From Bacillus manliponensis (GTDB lineage: Bacteria > Bacillota > Bacilli > Bacillales > Bacillaceae_G), in assembly GCF_000712595.1 (NCBI RefSeq), contig NZ_JOTN01000020.1, positions 1 to 61,936 on the forward strand: DNA of 61,936 nucleotides. The letters are read 5' to 3'. The notes beneath the pieces are model-generated. The model searched no databases and was not told where the DNA came from. It was given only the letters and a program-made list of their open reading frames with translations. This document shows positions 18,227-26,485 of the stretch, piece by piece. Position 1 is the first letter of the stretch. Each line of letters starts with the position of its first letter. A program made the position numbers and the translations under genes.

Positions 18227-19216
18227 CTAATCTATCAATTGATATGCACGATCTGTTATATCGGGTTTCTCAACTGTCAGTATGTTATCCTGGACTAGAG
18301 AGTCAAGATAAGAACAAACAGAAACATATATTTTAGGTTTACCTGTTGTGTACCTTTGAGAGTATGCTCCATGATTCTTAATAAGCAATTCGCAAATAAC
18401 CCTAGCACTTGAAACGTTATTTTTTATATAATTTAAAGCTTCATCTTTTAAATAAGATGATAACGATGAGGATTCCTGTTTATTATACCCACTACGATTT
18501 CTTATATTTTGTTTAGTAAACTCAACATTTTCATCAAATAGCCCGAAAGAAAATTGCTCATCTTCATTAGTTAATTTATAATCAAATTCATCTTGTTCAT
18601 CAGCATCTTGCTCCTGTTGTTCTTTTTGGTTTTCTCGCCTTAATAAAAATTCACGTATTTGGTCACGTAATCTTTTTATTTGTCGATCTAACAAAGGAAC
18701 TTCAGCCTCTAAATGCGTTGCTATATCTTTAGGGAAAATATAATTATCAGGTATAGTTGGAAAAACCTCACTTATGCTCCAACTATTATTTATTTTAAAT
18801 AATAGTTCATCCATTTCATAATCAATTTCATAGAATCCCTGTTTTATTTCTCGAACAATAGAACCGGGTATTCCTGTATGTTGTTCGAAATGATCAATTC
18901 CAAACCGTCTCACTTCATTAGTTCTTTTATGCTTGACGATATATTGGTATCGCAATGGACGGCCGCATTCACATTTCGTTTCCGGATTCACAAATCCGTT
19001 GTCTATGTATTCCTCCAAAACCCATTCATCTAGTAACATTTCTAATTCTTCATTTGTAGCATTTGCTGGCAATACTACCCCTTTATCTTTTGCCATAATG
19101 TTTGCAAAAACAGTTTTTTTACCACGTTTTACATGTTCTTGAATAAATTCTTTTTGTTTAGAGGAAATAGAATTTAGAATCCCCTCTCTTTCTTCTTTAC
19201 TAAGAATTGCATTCAT
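18227..19216 (-). CDS. DUF3895-domain protein
   Basis: 329 residues. The N-terminal region (LSKEEREGILNSISSKQKEF, continuing to about 90) matches what I know as DUF3895, a Bacillus cereus group accessory-plasmid family. It is followed by a CECGRPLRYQY metal-ligand-like motif and GIDHFEQHTG, an acidic Gln-rich linker (about 195-225) and a C-terminal helical domain with EALNYIKNNVSSARVICELL and GKPKIYVSVCSYLDSLVQD, which reads as a winged-helix-like segment. Function of the family is unknown; a DNA-associated role is plausible. Confidence 0.7.
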   Translation of the reverse strand: MNAILSKEEREGILNSISSKQKEFIQEHVKRGKKTVFANIMAKDKGVVLPANATNEELEMLLDEWVLEEYIDNGFVNPETKCECGRPLRYQYIVKHKRTNEVRRFGIDHFEQHTGIPGSIVREIKQGFYEIDYEMDELLFKINNSWSISEVFPTIPDNYIFPKDIATHLEAEVPLLDRQIKRLRDQIREFLLRRENQKEQQEQDADEQDEFDYKLTNEDEQFSFGLFDENVEFTKQNIRNRSGYNKQESSSLSSYLKDEALNYIKNNVSSARVICELLIKNHGAYSQRYTTGKPKIYVSVCSYLDSLVQDNILTVEKPDITDRAYQLID

Positions 19217-19373
19217 GCCCCATCCCCCTTTAATTTTATTTAATAGAAATCGGCTGTTTATTCGGAAACAACTAATTCATCGCTTCAACAGTTAAAATCC
19301 ATTCACCACGCTGTTTATTATCGGGTTTATAGCAATTCAATTCCCCCTCTTTTCATAGAAAAAATTAAGGCTT

Positions 19374-19643
19374 TTATTCAATTTCACTAACATGGTCTTT
19401 AATCTTTAAAATTGCACGCTTAGTCATAGAGTTAAATAAACAGTTCTCAGAATTTGGATAATAAGTTATTTCAAAAAACCTTGTAATTGTTTCAATATAA
19501 TAAGTGATGTATTTTTCTGTACCATCATCTTTTTCTTCAATAAAAAAATCATCAACTCTAACATCTAATTGAATACCATGCTTTTCAAATTCACGTTTAA
19601 CTGCTTTTGGTAAAAAAGTATAAACTTCTTCTAATCTGTGCAT
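19374..19643 (-). CDS. hypothetical protein, 89 residues
   Basis: A small charged protein (MHRLEEVYTFLPKAVKREFE at the start, EKYITYYIETITRFFEITYY in the middle) with a compact alpha/beta pattern and no Cys motif. It lies downstream of, and in the same direction as, the duplicated small gene. AAGGGGA precedes the ATG. No family recognised. Confidence 0.55.
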   Translation of the reverse strand: MHRLEEVYTFLPKAVKREFEKHGIQLDVRVDDFFIEEKDDGTEKYITYYIETITRFFEITYYPNSENCLFNSMTKRAILKIKDHVSEIE

Positions 19644-19827
19644 TTCACAATCCCCTTTTCTACAAAATTCAAATTGTATTAACTACGCTTATTAAGGTTT
19701 CATTTCTTAAACAAAATATAAGGAACTCTAATTATTGCATCAGCAAAACCCATTAATTCACTAATACTTCCTTTTCCTATATGGTGACTCCATATAAGTG
19801 ATGATTTTATAAAATACTTAGGTTTTG

Positions 19828-19925
19828 TTACATACAAGTAGGACAAAATTTAATGGCATTTGGATAATCATCATATACCGGTAAAAGCTCTCTGTTACAA
19901 CTTGTACAGATTGTCTCATCTATGC
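19828..19925 (-). pseudogene. zinc-ribbon fragment
   Basis: A frame without a start codon reads SSIDETICTSCNRELLPVYD and ends KFCPTCM with a stop: a CxxC...CxxC zinc ribbon. A diverged copy (SSIDEKICTRCNRKILPIYD) lies in the same position beside the second copy of the small gene (about 21440-21510), so a small gene plus a zinc-ribbon gene were duplicated together and then decayed. Confidence 0.4.
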
Positions 19926-20135
19926 TGCTTGAGTTTTTGCAGCATCTAGTGAAGGGAATTCAATACATTTAATATAACATCCTTCAAAATTACAAACAGT
20001 TATAACCATATAAGCTCTTTCATGCTCCTCGAAAATATCGAAATTTAATCTATTAGACTGTATTAAATTTTGAATTTTGAAGTTAACTCTATTGATTTCT
20101 TTAGACAATAGAATTCCAGGCTTATTATTAAACAT
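19920..20135 (-). CDS. small duplicated protein, copy A (C-terminally truncated)
   Basis: 71 residues starting MFNNKPGILLSKEINRVNFK. ATG 20135 is preceded by GGGGAGTG. It is about 85 percent identical over its length to copy B (21541-21786), but ends at KTQAA where copy B has ten more residues; the missing DNA lies between two GCTG repeats, suggesting a short-homology deletion. No known family; the CNFEGCxIKC segment carries three Cys. Confidence 0.55.
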   Translation of the reverse strand: MFNNKPGILLSKEINRVNFKIQNLIQSNRLNFDIFEEHERAYMVITVCNFEGCYIKCIEFPSLDAAKTQAA

Positions 20136-20181
20136 TAACACTCCCCTTTCTTATTTTAATCCAAATAATTTATATAATAAA

Positions 20182-20222
20182 AAAAGACAAACCTATCGCA
20201 TTATAGCGTAGGTTTGTCCTTT
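20182..20222. repeat. dispersed hairpin repeat, copy a
   Basis: On the plus strand AAAGACAAACCTATCGC pairs with GCGTAGGTTTGTCCTTT. On the minus strand it forms a stem followed by TCTTTTTTTATT, about 50 bases upstream of the small gene, like a leader terminator. Related hairpins lie at 21828, 27490/28439 and 34266. Confidence 0.65.
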
Positions 20223-20410
20223 GGTTCTTACAACCATGTTATCATTTGCTGTTAGCATGTACAAGTATCGATAGGTTCAATAATAGTTTTCTGTACCAGA
20301 GAATAAAAATAATTGGCACCATGTAATATAGAACTCATTATTCCTAAACTGTTTAAGTATATATCTAATTTTTTGTACTTATTTCATTAATAGGTTCTTG
20401 TTGTGAACAA

Positions 20411-21310
20411 TTATTTTTGCTCTAAAATATGTTGAACTTCATCAAGGCTTAGTTTACTTGCCTTAGCGATTGTTTCAATTGGTACTCCAAGTTCATACAT
20501 CCCTTTAATCATTTGTATTTTTCCTTCTCGAACCCCTTCTTCTCTTCCTTTCTTCATTCCTTGTTGCTCTGCATGAGCAAACTTTGCAGCCTCATCCAAT
20601 AAAGCTTTTTCCCTCGCTTCATAGGCTTGGCGAAAAGTAGAATCTTGACTCATACGTTCCCATTTATTAATTGCTTTTTGTAGAATTGGATCTTGGTTCA
20701 TCGCAATATCCTCCAATGTTTGAGTAAGTTGCTCATCTTCATTCGCTGGTAGTAATAATAACCAGCGCACAAAAGAATCTTTCCACGGATTTACTTTTTC
20801 ATTACGCCATTGGTGCGTGAGTTTAGGAATCTCTACGATATGGACTTCTATATCATCGCTGAGCATCTTTTGTTGTTGTTTATTCCACAAGATGCCAGTT
20901 GTATGAAACGCTTCATATTCTGGATACATCGTAAAGTTTAGCAAATTAATTGCAATCGTTTTATGAAGTGCACTATATGGCATCCCTTTCTGCAATTGGG
21001 CTGTAAATAATCTTCCCCAATAATATAAGCTCCGCTTAATCATATCGTGATTATTATTTAATTGTATTTCTACGTTTACTTTAGTCCCCGTGTCTAATGT
21101 AGTTGAAATATCTAAAATGGATAGTTTATCGTCTTCATGCTCTCGATGTAGGCGCGGATCTTCTAATTGTAGAGAAACAATTGGAGATTCTAGGGAATCT
21201 TTTAACATAGCATTTAAAAATGCAATTAGGATATCCTCGTTCCCACTTGTGCCAAATAATTGTTTAAATGCAAAATCGATACGTAAATTTACTAATTGTT
21301 GGTTTGACAT
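20411..21310 (-). CDS. rpn: Rpn-family recombination-promoting nuclease (PD-(D/E)XK)
   Basis: 299 residues from ATG 21310 behind GGTAGGAGAG. The N-terminal domain is the PDDEXK_2 transposase-like fold: NLRIDFAFKQLFGT, ILIAFLNAML, LDISTTLDTGTKVNVEIQL with the catalytic D...E-x-Q, and RSLYYWGRLFTAQL. The C-terminus is a charged helix (KKGREEGVREGKIQMIKGMY) and a small helical tail. Rpn proteins are DNA endonucleases that raise RecA-independent recombination and have been linked to phage defence. It sits between two copies of the duplicated small gene. Confidence 0.85.
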   Translation of the reverse strand: MSNQQLVNLRIDFAFKQLFGTSGNEDILIAFLNAMLKDSLESPIVSLQLEDPRLHREHEDDKLSILDISTTLDTGTKVNVEIQLNNNHDMIKRSLYYWGRLFTAQLQKGMPYSALHKTIAINLLNFTMYPEYEAFHTTGILWNKQQQKMLSDDIEVHIVEIPKLTHQWRNEKVNPWKDSFVRWLLLLPANEDEQLTQTLEDIAMNQDPILQKAINKWERMSQDSTFRQAYEAREKALLDEAAKFAHAEQQGMKKGREEGVREGKIQMIKGMYELGVPIETIAKASKLSLDEVQHILEQK

Positions 21311-21540
21311 GGGTTTTTCTCTCCTACCTGAAAGTCTTTCTTTTTCCATTGTACCTAAAAACAATCAAAACATGCAAACAGGTCTTTATAATAAGCATAA
21401 GGGGCTATTTGCAGATAGGTAAAATAGATTGTATTACAATTTTAAGTGGATAAATCATATATCGGTAAAATCTTTCTATTACACCTCGTACAGATTTTCT
21501 CATCTATACTGCTGTTTAGGTAGTTATTACAAATTCCTAT

Positions 21541-21786
21541 TCAGTCAGCATATTTACCATTTAGGGTTAAAATCGCTGCCTGAGTTCTTGCAGCATTTAG
21601 TGAAGGGAATTCAATACATTTAATATTACATCCTTCAAAATTACAAGCGGTCATAACCATATAAGTTCTTTCATGCTCCTCGAAAGTATTGAAGTTTAAT
21701 CTATTAGACTGTATTAAATTTTGAATTTTGGAATTAACTCTATTGATTTCTTTAGCCAATAGAATCCCAGCCTTATTATTAAACAT
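21541..21786 (-). CDS. small duplicated protein, copy B
   Basis: 81 residues starting MFNNKAGILLAKEINRVNSK and ending ILTLNGKYAD. It is the most complete of three copies in the window, with a GGGGGC ribosome site and a hairpin leader. A conserved CNFEGCNIKC stretch could hold a metal or disulfides. Unknown family. Confidence 0.55.
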   Translation of the reverse strand: MFNNKAGILLAKEINRVNSKIQNLIQSNRLNFNTFEEHERTYMVMTACNFEGCNIKCIEFPSLNAARTQAAILTLNGKYAD

Positions 21787-21827
21787 TAACAGCCCCCTTC
21801 TTATTTTAATCCTAATAATTTATATAA

Positions 21828-21873
21828 GAAAAAGGACAAACCTATCGCGCTATAGCGTAGGCTTGTCCTTTTC
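21828..21873. repeat. dispersed hairpin repeat, copy b
   Basis: AAAAGGACAAACCTATCGC pairs with GCGTAGGCTTGTCCTTTT around CTATA. It lies in the leader of copy B of the small gene, the same arrangement as copy a. Confidence 0.65.
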
Positions 21874-21963
21874 TCTTATATATTATCGCTTACAATGCAG
21901 AAATACAACATGATAATACATTATTTATATATATTGTATTATTTAAAATAAGGTTAGTTATAA

Positions 21964-22917
21964 TCAGGTTACGATGTTCTTCTTATTGAAACATATAAAT
22001 GATAAGCTCATAAACAGTATAAAGTATGTTAATAGAACTACTATTGAAAATTCTAAAGTCATTCCTTTAACTAAAGGATTGCCTGAAAAATATTGGTTTA
22101 AATCTGTATTTGCAAATAGAATGTATTTAACCCAACTATACTCTTTTAAGAAAGCAACAATGGTATTACCAGTCATCATTAAAAATATTGATGAACCGAT
22201 TGCAAAGGAACTGTTATTGAATATAGAGGAAATCATGAAAGCAAATGTTGCCATCATAATTAGATTAATACTACGCAGCCCATATTGAATTAGGACGTGG
22301 TTCAACATACTTGTTTCTTTAACTGTGCCATTTTCATATGTTAGATAAGGTACATTGGTTCCTTCACTTCCAAATAAGGCGATGCCTAAAATCCACGAAA
22401 ATGAAAATAGTATTAAAAGCAATGTTAAAGAGAAGAGTAATGTAGTCAAATATTTGGCAATTAGTATTTCGGTACGGGAAATCGGCCGCATCAGTAATAA
22501 TTTGATAGTTCCCCAGTTAAACTCATTAGAAACTATCCCACCTGCAACAATGATTGTAAACAAGCTAATTAAGGAAATTATCCCCATTAACTTATTTACA
22601 AAAGTCCAAACATTATTAGGTTTCGGATTTATGTCATTTTCTATACGATATTTATTTATAGTCAGGTGTTCCTCAAATGACTCTTTCATTGAAGAATCCG
22701 GGTTTTTTTGTAACTCTATTTCCATATCTTTATTTAGTGCGGCTAGTTCAGTTTTCCAATTATCTTCGGATGTTTCTGTGATTTCTGGGGAGTTAAATTT
22801 TATAAAAATAGCCCCAATGATTACAGAAAGAACAATAAAAGCAATCATAAATTGATTAGATCTTTTTGCATATATTTTCATTTTTTCATTAAGGATTAAA
22901 TTTATTAGATTTGACAA
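21964..22917 (-). CDS. ABC-2 type transporter permease
   Basis: 317 residues with six predicted membrane helices: one at about 22-40, a large extracytoplasmic loop rich in charged residues (about 45-105), then helices near 108-130, 160-185, 215-240, 243-262 and 285-310. This is the ABC-2 permease layout used in bacitracin/lantibiotic-immunity type exporters. It overlaps the ATPase gene by 29 bases, so the two are co-translated. In this locus it most probably exports or expels the adjacent bacteriocin-like peptide, or protects the producer. Confidence 0.85.
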   Translation of the reverse strand: MSNLINLILNEKMKIYAKRSNQFMIAFIVLSVIIGAIFIKFNSPEITETSEDNWKTELAALNKDMEIELQKNPDSSMKESFEEHLTINKYRIENDINPKPNNVWTFVNKLMGIISLISLFTIIVAGGIVSNEFNWGTIKLLLMRPISRTEILIAKYLTTLLFSLTLLLILFSFSWILGIALFGSEGTNVPYLTYENGTVKETSMLNHVLIQYGLRSINLIMMATFAFMISSIFNNSSFAIGSSIFLMMTGNTIVAFLKEYSWVKYILFANTDLNQYFSGNPLVKGMTLEFSIVVLLTYFILFMSLSFICFNKKNIVT

Positions 22918-23824
22918 TATTATCCCCCCCTGTAATTTCTATGAATTTTTCTTCCAGTGATTTAGAATTAGTTCGAACAGAATATATTTTCATTTTATTT
23001 GTAACAAGTAATTCAATTACAGAAGGTATATCATCATAATGGATATCAAAAAAAATGGAATTGTCTTTGATTTTAGTACTTAAACTATTTGATAATATAT
23101 TATTCGCTTTAGTAGGATCGTCTATATCCATATATACTTCAACAATATCTCTTTTTATAATCTCGTTTACAGGTTGGATTCCTAATGATTTACCATCTTT
23201 AATAATACCAATTCGATCACACATTAACTCCATTTCAGAAAGTATGTGGCTCGATACAATAACAGATATATTTTTTTCATTAACCAACTTTCTTAAATAA
23301 GTACGTATTTCTCTTATTCCAGCTGGGTCCAATCCATTAGTTGGTTCATCTAATATTAGTAAGGATGGATCATGCAATAAAGATTGAGCTATACCTAGTC
23401 TTTGTCTCATACCTAATGAGTAGTGTTTAACTTTTCGGTGAATAGCATCTTCCAATCCTACTAGTTTTACGATATCTGTAATCTTCTCTTTTGAAATTTC
23501 ACATTTATGCATTCTAGAATAATGAATTAAATTTTTCCATCCACTTAAAAATTTATACATGTCAGGTGATTCTACGATTCCCCCAACAAAAGATATAGCC
23601 TTTTTAAAGTCAGATTTAATACTATGGTTTTTAATTAATATATCACCAGCATCAATTTTTAATAAACCTACCATCATACGTATTGCAGTTGTTTTACCGG
23701 CGCCATTTGGTCCTAAAAAACCAAATATTTCACCTGGATAAACTTCAAAATTTAAGTTTTGAATAATAGTTTTTCCACCAAGCCTTTTATGTAAGTTTTT
23801 TATAACAACAATTGGTTTTGACAT
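22889..23824 (-). CDS. ABC transporter ATP-binding protein (BcrA-type)
   Basis: 311 residues. Walker A is GFLGPNGAGKTTAIRM, the signature is SLGMRQRLGIAQSLL and Walker B LLILDEPTNGLDP, with the switch His in VSSHILSEME. The last about 90 residues form the extension typical of BcrA/NatA-type ATPases of antibiotic-peptide exporters. It is the first gene of the ATPase-permease pair and lies downstream of the LytTR regulator on the same strand. Confidence 0.9.
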   Translation of the reverse strand: MSKPIVVIKNLHKRLGGKTIIQNLNFEVYPGEIFGFLGPNGAGKTTAIRMMVGLLKIDAGDILIKNHSIKSDFKKAISFVGGIVESPDMYKFLSGWKNLIHYSRMHKCEISKEKITDIVKLVGLEDAIHRKVKHYSLGMRQRLGIAQSLLHDPSLLILDEPTNGLDPAGIREIRTYLRKLVNEKNISVIVSSHILSEMELMCDRIGIIKDGKSLGIQPVNEIIKRDIVEVYMDIDDPTKANNILSNSLSTKIKDNSIFFDIHYDDIPSVIELLVTNKMKIYSVRTNSKSLEEKFIEITGGDNIVKSNKFNP

Positions 23825-23983
23825 AATGGTATTCCCTTCTATTAGTAGTTAAATACAGATATCTATAACTAGAAGTTTTTATCGATTGAAAAATTTATAT
23901 TTTATTATAAGTTAAATGTAAAATCATAGGAGTCTTTCATGTTTAATCTATTAGATAAAGAATATTTTTCACTATATATTTAA

Positions 23984-24334
23984 TTAATTTTTTAAACATT
24001 GAAGATAACTAATTTTTCTTATATTATCTTTGTTAAATAGTGCATCTTTTTTGCAATTATTGAATTGAATTGAGTAACAATTTTCGTTTAAATTTCTCAT
24101 TTCAAATATCAAATTCATATTAATAATAAACGAGCGGTGGCATCTAATAAAATTAGAGGGTAACTTTAATTCTAAATCTTTTAATGTATAATTAACTGAA
24201 AAGTTTTTATTACGAGTATGAATCAATGTATCTTTGTTAGATTTTTCAATAAATATAATTTCATTTACCGGAATCACGTTGATTTGACTTTTTCTATAAA
24301 TTATTAGCTTCTCCTCTGCAATAAAAAGTGTCAA
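23984..24334 (-). CDS. stand-alone LytTR DNA-binding regulator
   Basis: 116 residues made almost only of a LytTR domain: IPVNEIIFIEKSNKDTLIHT, FSVNYTLKDLELKLP and FIRCHRSFIINMNLI are the conserved strands and the CHRS turn. There is no receiver domain, so it is not a classical phospho-response regulator. Single-domain LytTR proteins often control bacteriocin and competence loci. Its position before the ABC genes and opposite the peptide gene suggests local control. Confidence 0.8.
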   Translation of the reverse strand: MTLFIAEEKLIIYRKSQINVIPVNEIIFIEKSNKDTLIHTRNKNFSVNYTLKDLELKLPSNFIRCHRSFIINMNLIFEMRNLNENCYSIQFNNCKKDALFNKDNIRKISYLQCLKN

Positions 24335-24377
24335 AACTTATCACCCTTTGTATATTTTATGTTATTAATTAGAGTTA

Positions 24378-24908
24378 TTAACCATTTTTATCAGCATAAA
24401 GATATGCATGAAATAATCCTAAAATTAAATACTGTTCTTCTATATAATCATAATCAACTATATTCATAACAACGCGAAAAGCTGCGGGCTGTATTTTCCA
24501 TTCTGCAATTAGGTGATCATCTAGTAATAATTCTGCAGGTTGAAAAGGTTTTTTACTGATTACATATTTTTGGTTTTTATATTCAAAAGTAACTTGTTCA
24601 CCTATATCAAAGGGCTTTTCATCCCTCATCAAAATCTCATGTTCTTTATTATCGTTGTCAATGTATCTTACCAATACTTTTTTTCTTCCAAGTCCAGTCG
24701 CATCTTTTGAAATTATTCTAATATTATTTTCTTTATCTTTTAATTCATAACTAATAATACTAGAACTACTGTAAATATAATCTAGGATTCTCATAAAAAT
24801 ATTCTTATAAAAACCTTTTACTACCCCTACTTTTTGTTCACCTTTATAGATTTCCACTGGTTTAGTTGATGTGCTTAAAAGTTCTAGTTTGTATGAAAAC
24901 TGCGACAT
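24378..24908 (-). CDS. tubby C-terminal-domain-like (LURP-one type) protein
   Basis: 176 residues from ATG 24908, with GGGAGGAT seven bases upstream. It is beta-rich: PVEIYKGEQKVGVVKGFYKN, SYELKDKENNIRIISKDATG, EQVTFEYKNQKYVISKK and a C-terminal hydrophobic helix segment, like YxjI/tubby-like proteins of Bacillus. These are thought to bind phosphoinositide-like or membrane ligands. It is the first gene of the minus-strand group of the bacteriocin-like locus. Confidence 0.6.
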   Translation of the reverse strand: MSQFSYKLELLSTSTKPVEIYKGEQKVGVVKGFYKNIFMRILDYIYSSSSIISYELKDKENNIRIISKDATGLGRKKVLVRYIDNDNKEHEILMRDEKPFDIGEQVTFEYKNQKYVISKKPFQPAELLLDDHLIAEWKIQPAAFRVVMNIVDYDYIEEQYLILGLFHAYLYADKNG

Positions 24909-25141
24909 AATATCCTCCCTATCTGAAAAAATGTTTATTATTTCCTTACTCGTCCCTATTTTAACCATATTTGTAAAACAAAATCAAACAATTTACTTTT
25001 TAAAGTTTATTCGAATGTCTTTAATCTATTTTTAGACTATTTAAACCCTCTTTCAGCAATTTTTGTAGAAATGTTTAATGTAATTTCGTTAAGTTGTGTA
25101 TGAGAGATCTTTCAAAAAACAAAAAATGGAGGAATTTCAAA

Positions 25142-25420
25142 ATGTTATACGATTATTACCAAGGAGCCGTTTCACTAAATCAAGTTGGTTGGAGAATTGT
25201 AGGTGAAATCAAAGGTTTATTACCAGGTGCAGATGCGCAGGAAATTTTCAATAGTGCTACATTGGCACTTAAAAATCTTCAAAGTTCTGCTGATGGTATT
25301 AGTTGGGTTGATATGGGCGGTTTGCTATTAGACCTTGCAACTCTAATCGTTAAAAATGTAGGAGTTGGTAAGGTTGTGGATGTAGCAGGAGCTCTATGGG
25401 ATGTAGTAGGAGTTGTATAA
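25142..25420 (+). CDS. hydrophobic bacteriocin-like precursor peptide
   Basis: 92 residues from ATG 25142 behind AATGGAGG; the 108-codon frame from 25094 lacks a ribosome site. No Sec signal. The C-terminal third is hydrophobic and Gly-rich (VDMGGLLLDLATLIVKNVGV and VVDVAGALWDVVGVV) and ends without charge. The protein is acidic (about 5 Lys/Arg against 9 Asp/Glu). Length, hydrophobic helices and the SpoIIM/DUF95-like gene immediately downstream recall circular bacteriocin precursors. GG at 59-60 could instead be a processing site. I cannot place the mature ends, and the sequence is not a close match to any circular bacteriocin I know. Confidence 0.6.
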   Translation: MLYDYYQGAVSLNQVGWRIVGEIKGLLPGADAQEIFNSATLALKNLQSSADGISWVDMGGLLLDLATLIVKNVGVGKVVDVAGALWDVVGVV

Positions 25421-25523
25421 AAATCTCTTTATCTAAATAGTAAAAGTTTGGTTGTCAAAGAATGGAAATTTATTTTTTCTATTCTTTGACACTATCAAAA
25501 ATAATAGTTTATTAGGAGATAAT

Positions 25524-26045
25524 ATGTACAATAAAAAATGGATATTTACATACTTTATATTGGTCATTACTACCTTCTACTTTGGCTACATAAATACTGA
25601 AAGTGGAAGCACAGAAGGTAAAATTTACAATCTCCTTGAATTCGAAGACGTTCTTTTAGTTTTTGGGATAAATACTTTTAGTATTATAGTGTTATTTTTT
25701 CTTTCATTTTTTGGCGGTTCGATCCCTTTTATATTTAAGTTGCTCTATTCTATAGGTTCTGCTGCTAAAGCAAGTGGTGTAAGTCCACTGATATATTTTC
25801 CGATTTCTTTATGTCACGGTTTGTTTGAGATAATTGCACTATTCATTATTTTAAGTATAGCAAAGGAAAGTATAGTACTGTTCATAGATATTGTAAAAAA
25901 GAAAAAGAATAGTAAAGAATTCAAAAGTTTTATGATAAATACATTAAAAAGAGAACTTCCCATTCTAGTTGGAATATTAATAATAGGTGCATTAATTGAA
26001 GTATATATATCGAACAGATTATTTGTATGGGTAATGACTAGTTAA
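25524..26045 (+). CDS. SpoIIM/DUF95-like membrane protein
   Basis: 173 residues from ATG 25524 (TAGGAG upstream) with five predicted membrane helices: about 7-24, 40-72, 90-116, 120-135 and 150-170. The central SPLIYFPISLCHGLFEIIAL resembles the conserved GlyHis-Pro-Glu core of SpoIIM/DUF95 proteins (GHGxxELxAI-like). DUF95 proteins are present in nearly all circular bacteriocin clusters, where they are needed for production, possibly cyclisation or secretion. It lies 100 bases after the peptide gene with no terminator between. Confidence 0.7.
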   Translation: MYNKKWIFTYFILVITTFYFGYINTESGSTEGKIYNLLEFEDVLLVFGINTFSIIVLFFLSFFGGSIPFIFKLLYSIGSAAKASGVSPLIYFPISLCHGLFEIIALFIILSIAKESIVLFIDIVKKKKNSKEFKSFMINTLKRELPILVGILIIGALIEVYISNRLFVWVMTS

Positions 26046-26173
26046 AAAATTAATTAGATTAAAAGTGATTTAACCTTATGTGCTCAAAAGTGAAATACTA
26101 CATAATGATTACTAAAAATTCATTTAGTAATTCAAAAGTCTGATATCAACTCGATATAAAAGGAGAGTTATGA

Positions 26174-26410
26174 ATGAAGAAAAAATGGTTGGCAATTTTA
26201 TTATCTTTTATCCTCCCAGGGCTAGGACAATTATATTTAGGACTATTTGCTAGAGGTTTTATTATATTAGGTCTATCAGTTGGGTTTTATTTTTTAAGCA
26301 CTGAGTTGATCCCAGCCCTATCAATTGTATGTTTAATTCTTTGGGTTGTAGGAATGATTGATAGCGCAAAACAAACAAAAAAAATTAATCTTAAAAAACA
26401 GAACGTTTGA
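26174..26410 (+). CDS. TM2-like small membrane protein
   Basis: 78 residues. MKKKWLAILLSFILPGLGQL is the typical start of TM2-type proteins (charged, first helix, PGLGQLYLG turn), followed by a second and third hydrophobic stretch and a Lys-rich tail. AAAGGAGAG precedes the ATG. TM2-like proteins are two- to three-pass and of unclear function; in a peptide locus an immunity or secretion accessory role is possible. A terminator follows. Confidence 0.6.
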   Translation: MKKKWLAILLSFILPGLGQLYLGLFARGFIILGLSVGFYFLSTELIPALSIVCLILWVVGMIDSAKQTKKINLKKQNV

Positions 26411-26430
26411 CTCCTTAACATACTGTATAT

Positions 26431-26467
26431 AACTCCCCTGGAATAGTTCTAGGGGAGAATTTTTTTA
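26431..26467 (+). terminator. terminator inside the bacteriocin-like locus
   Basis: ACTCCCCT pairs with AGGGGAG(A) and is followed by TTTTTTT. It separates the TM2-like gene from the YidC-like gene and could set expression ratios by partial read-through. Confidence 0.7.
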
Positions 26468-26485
26468 GAAAGGCTGATAAATCTT

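Noticed and set aside
25094-25141. Longer start for the bacteriocin-like peptide
   Set aside because: The 16 extra codons have no ribosome site, while ATG 25142 follows AATGGAGG.
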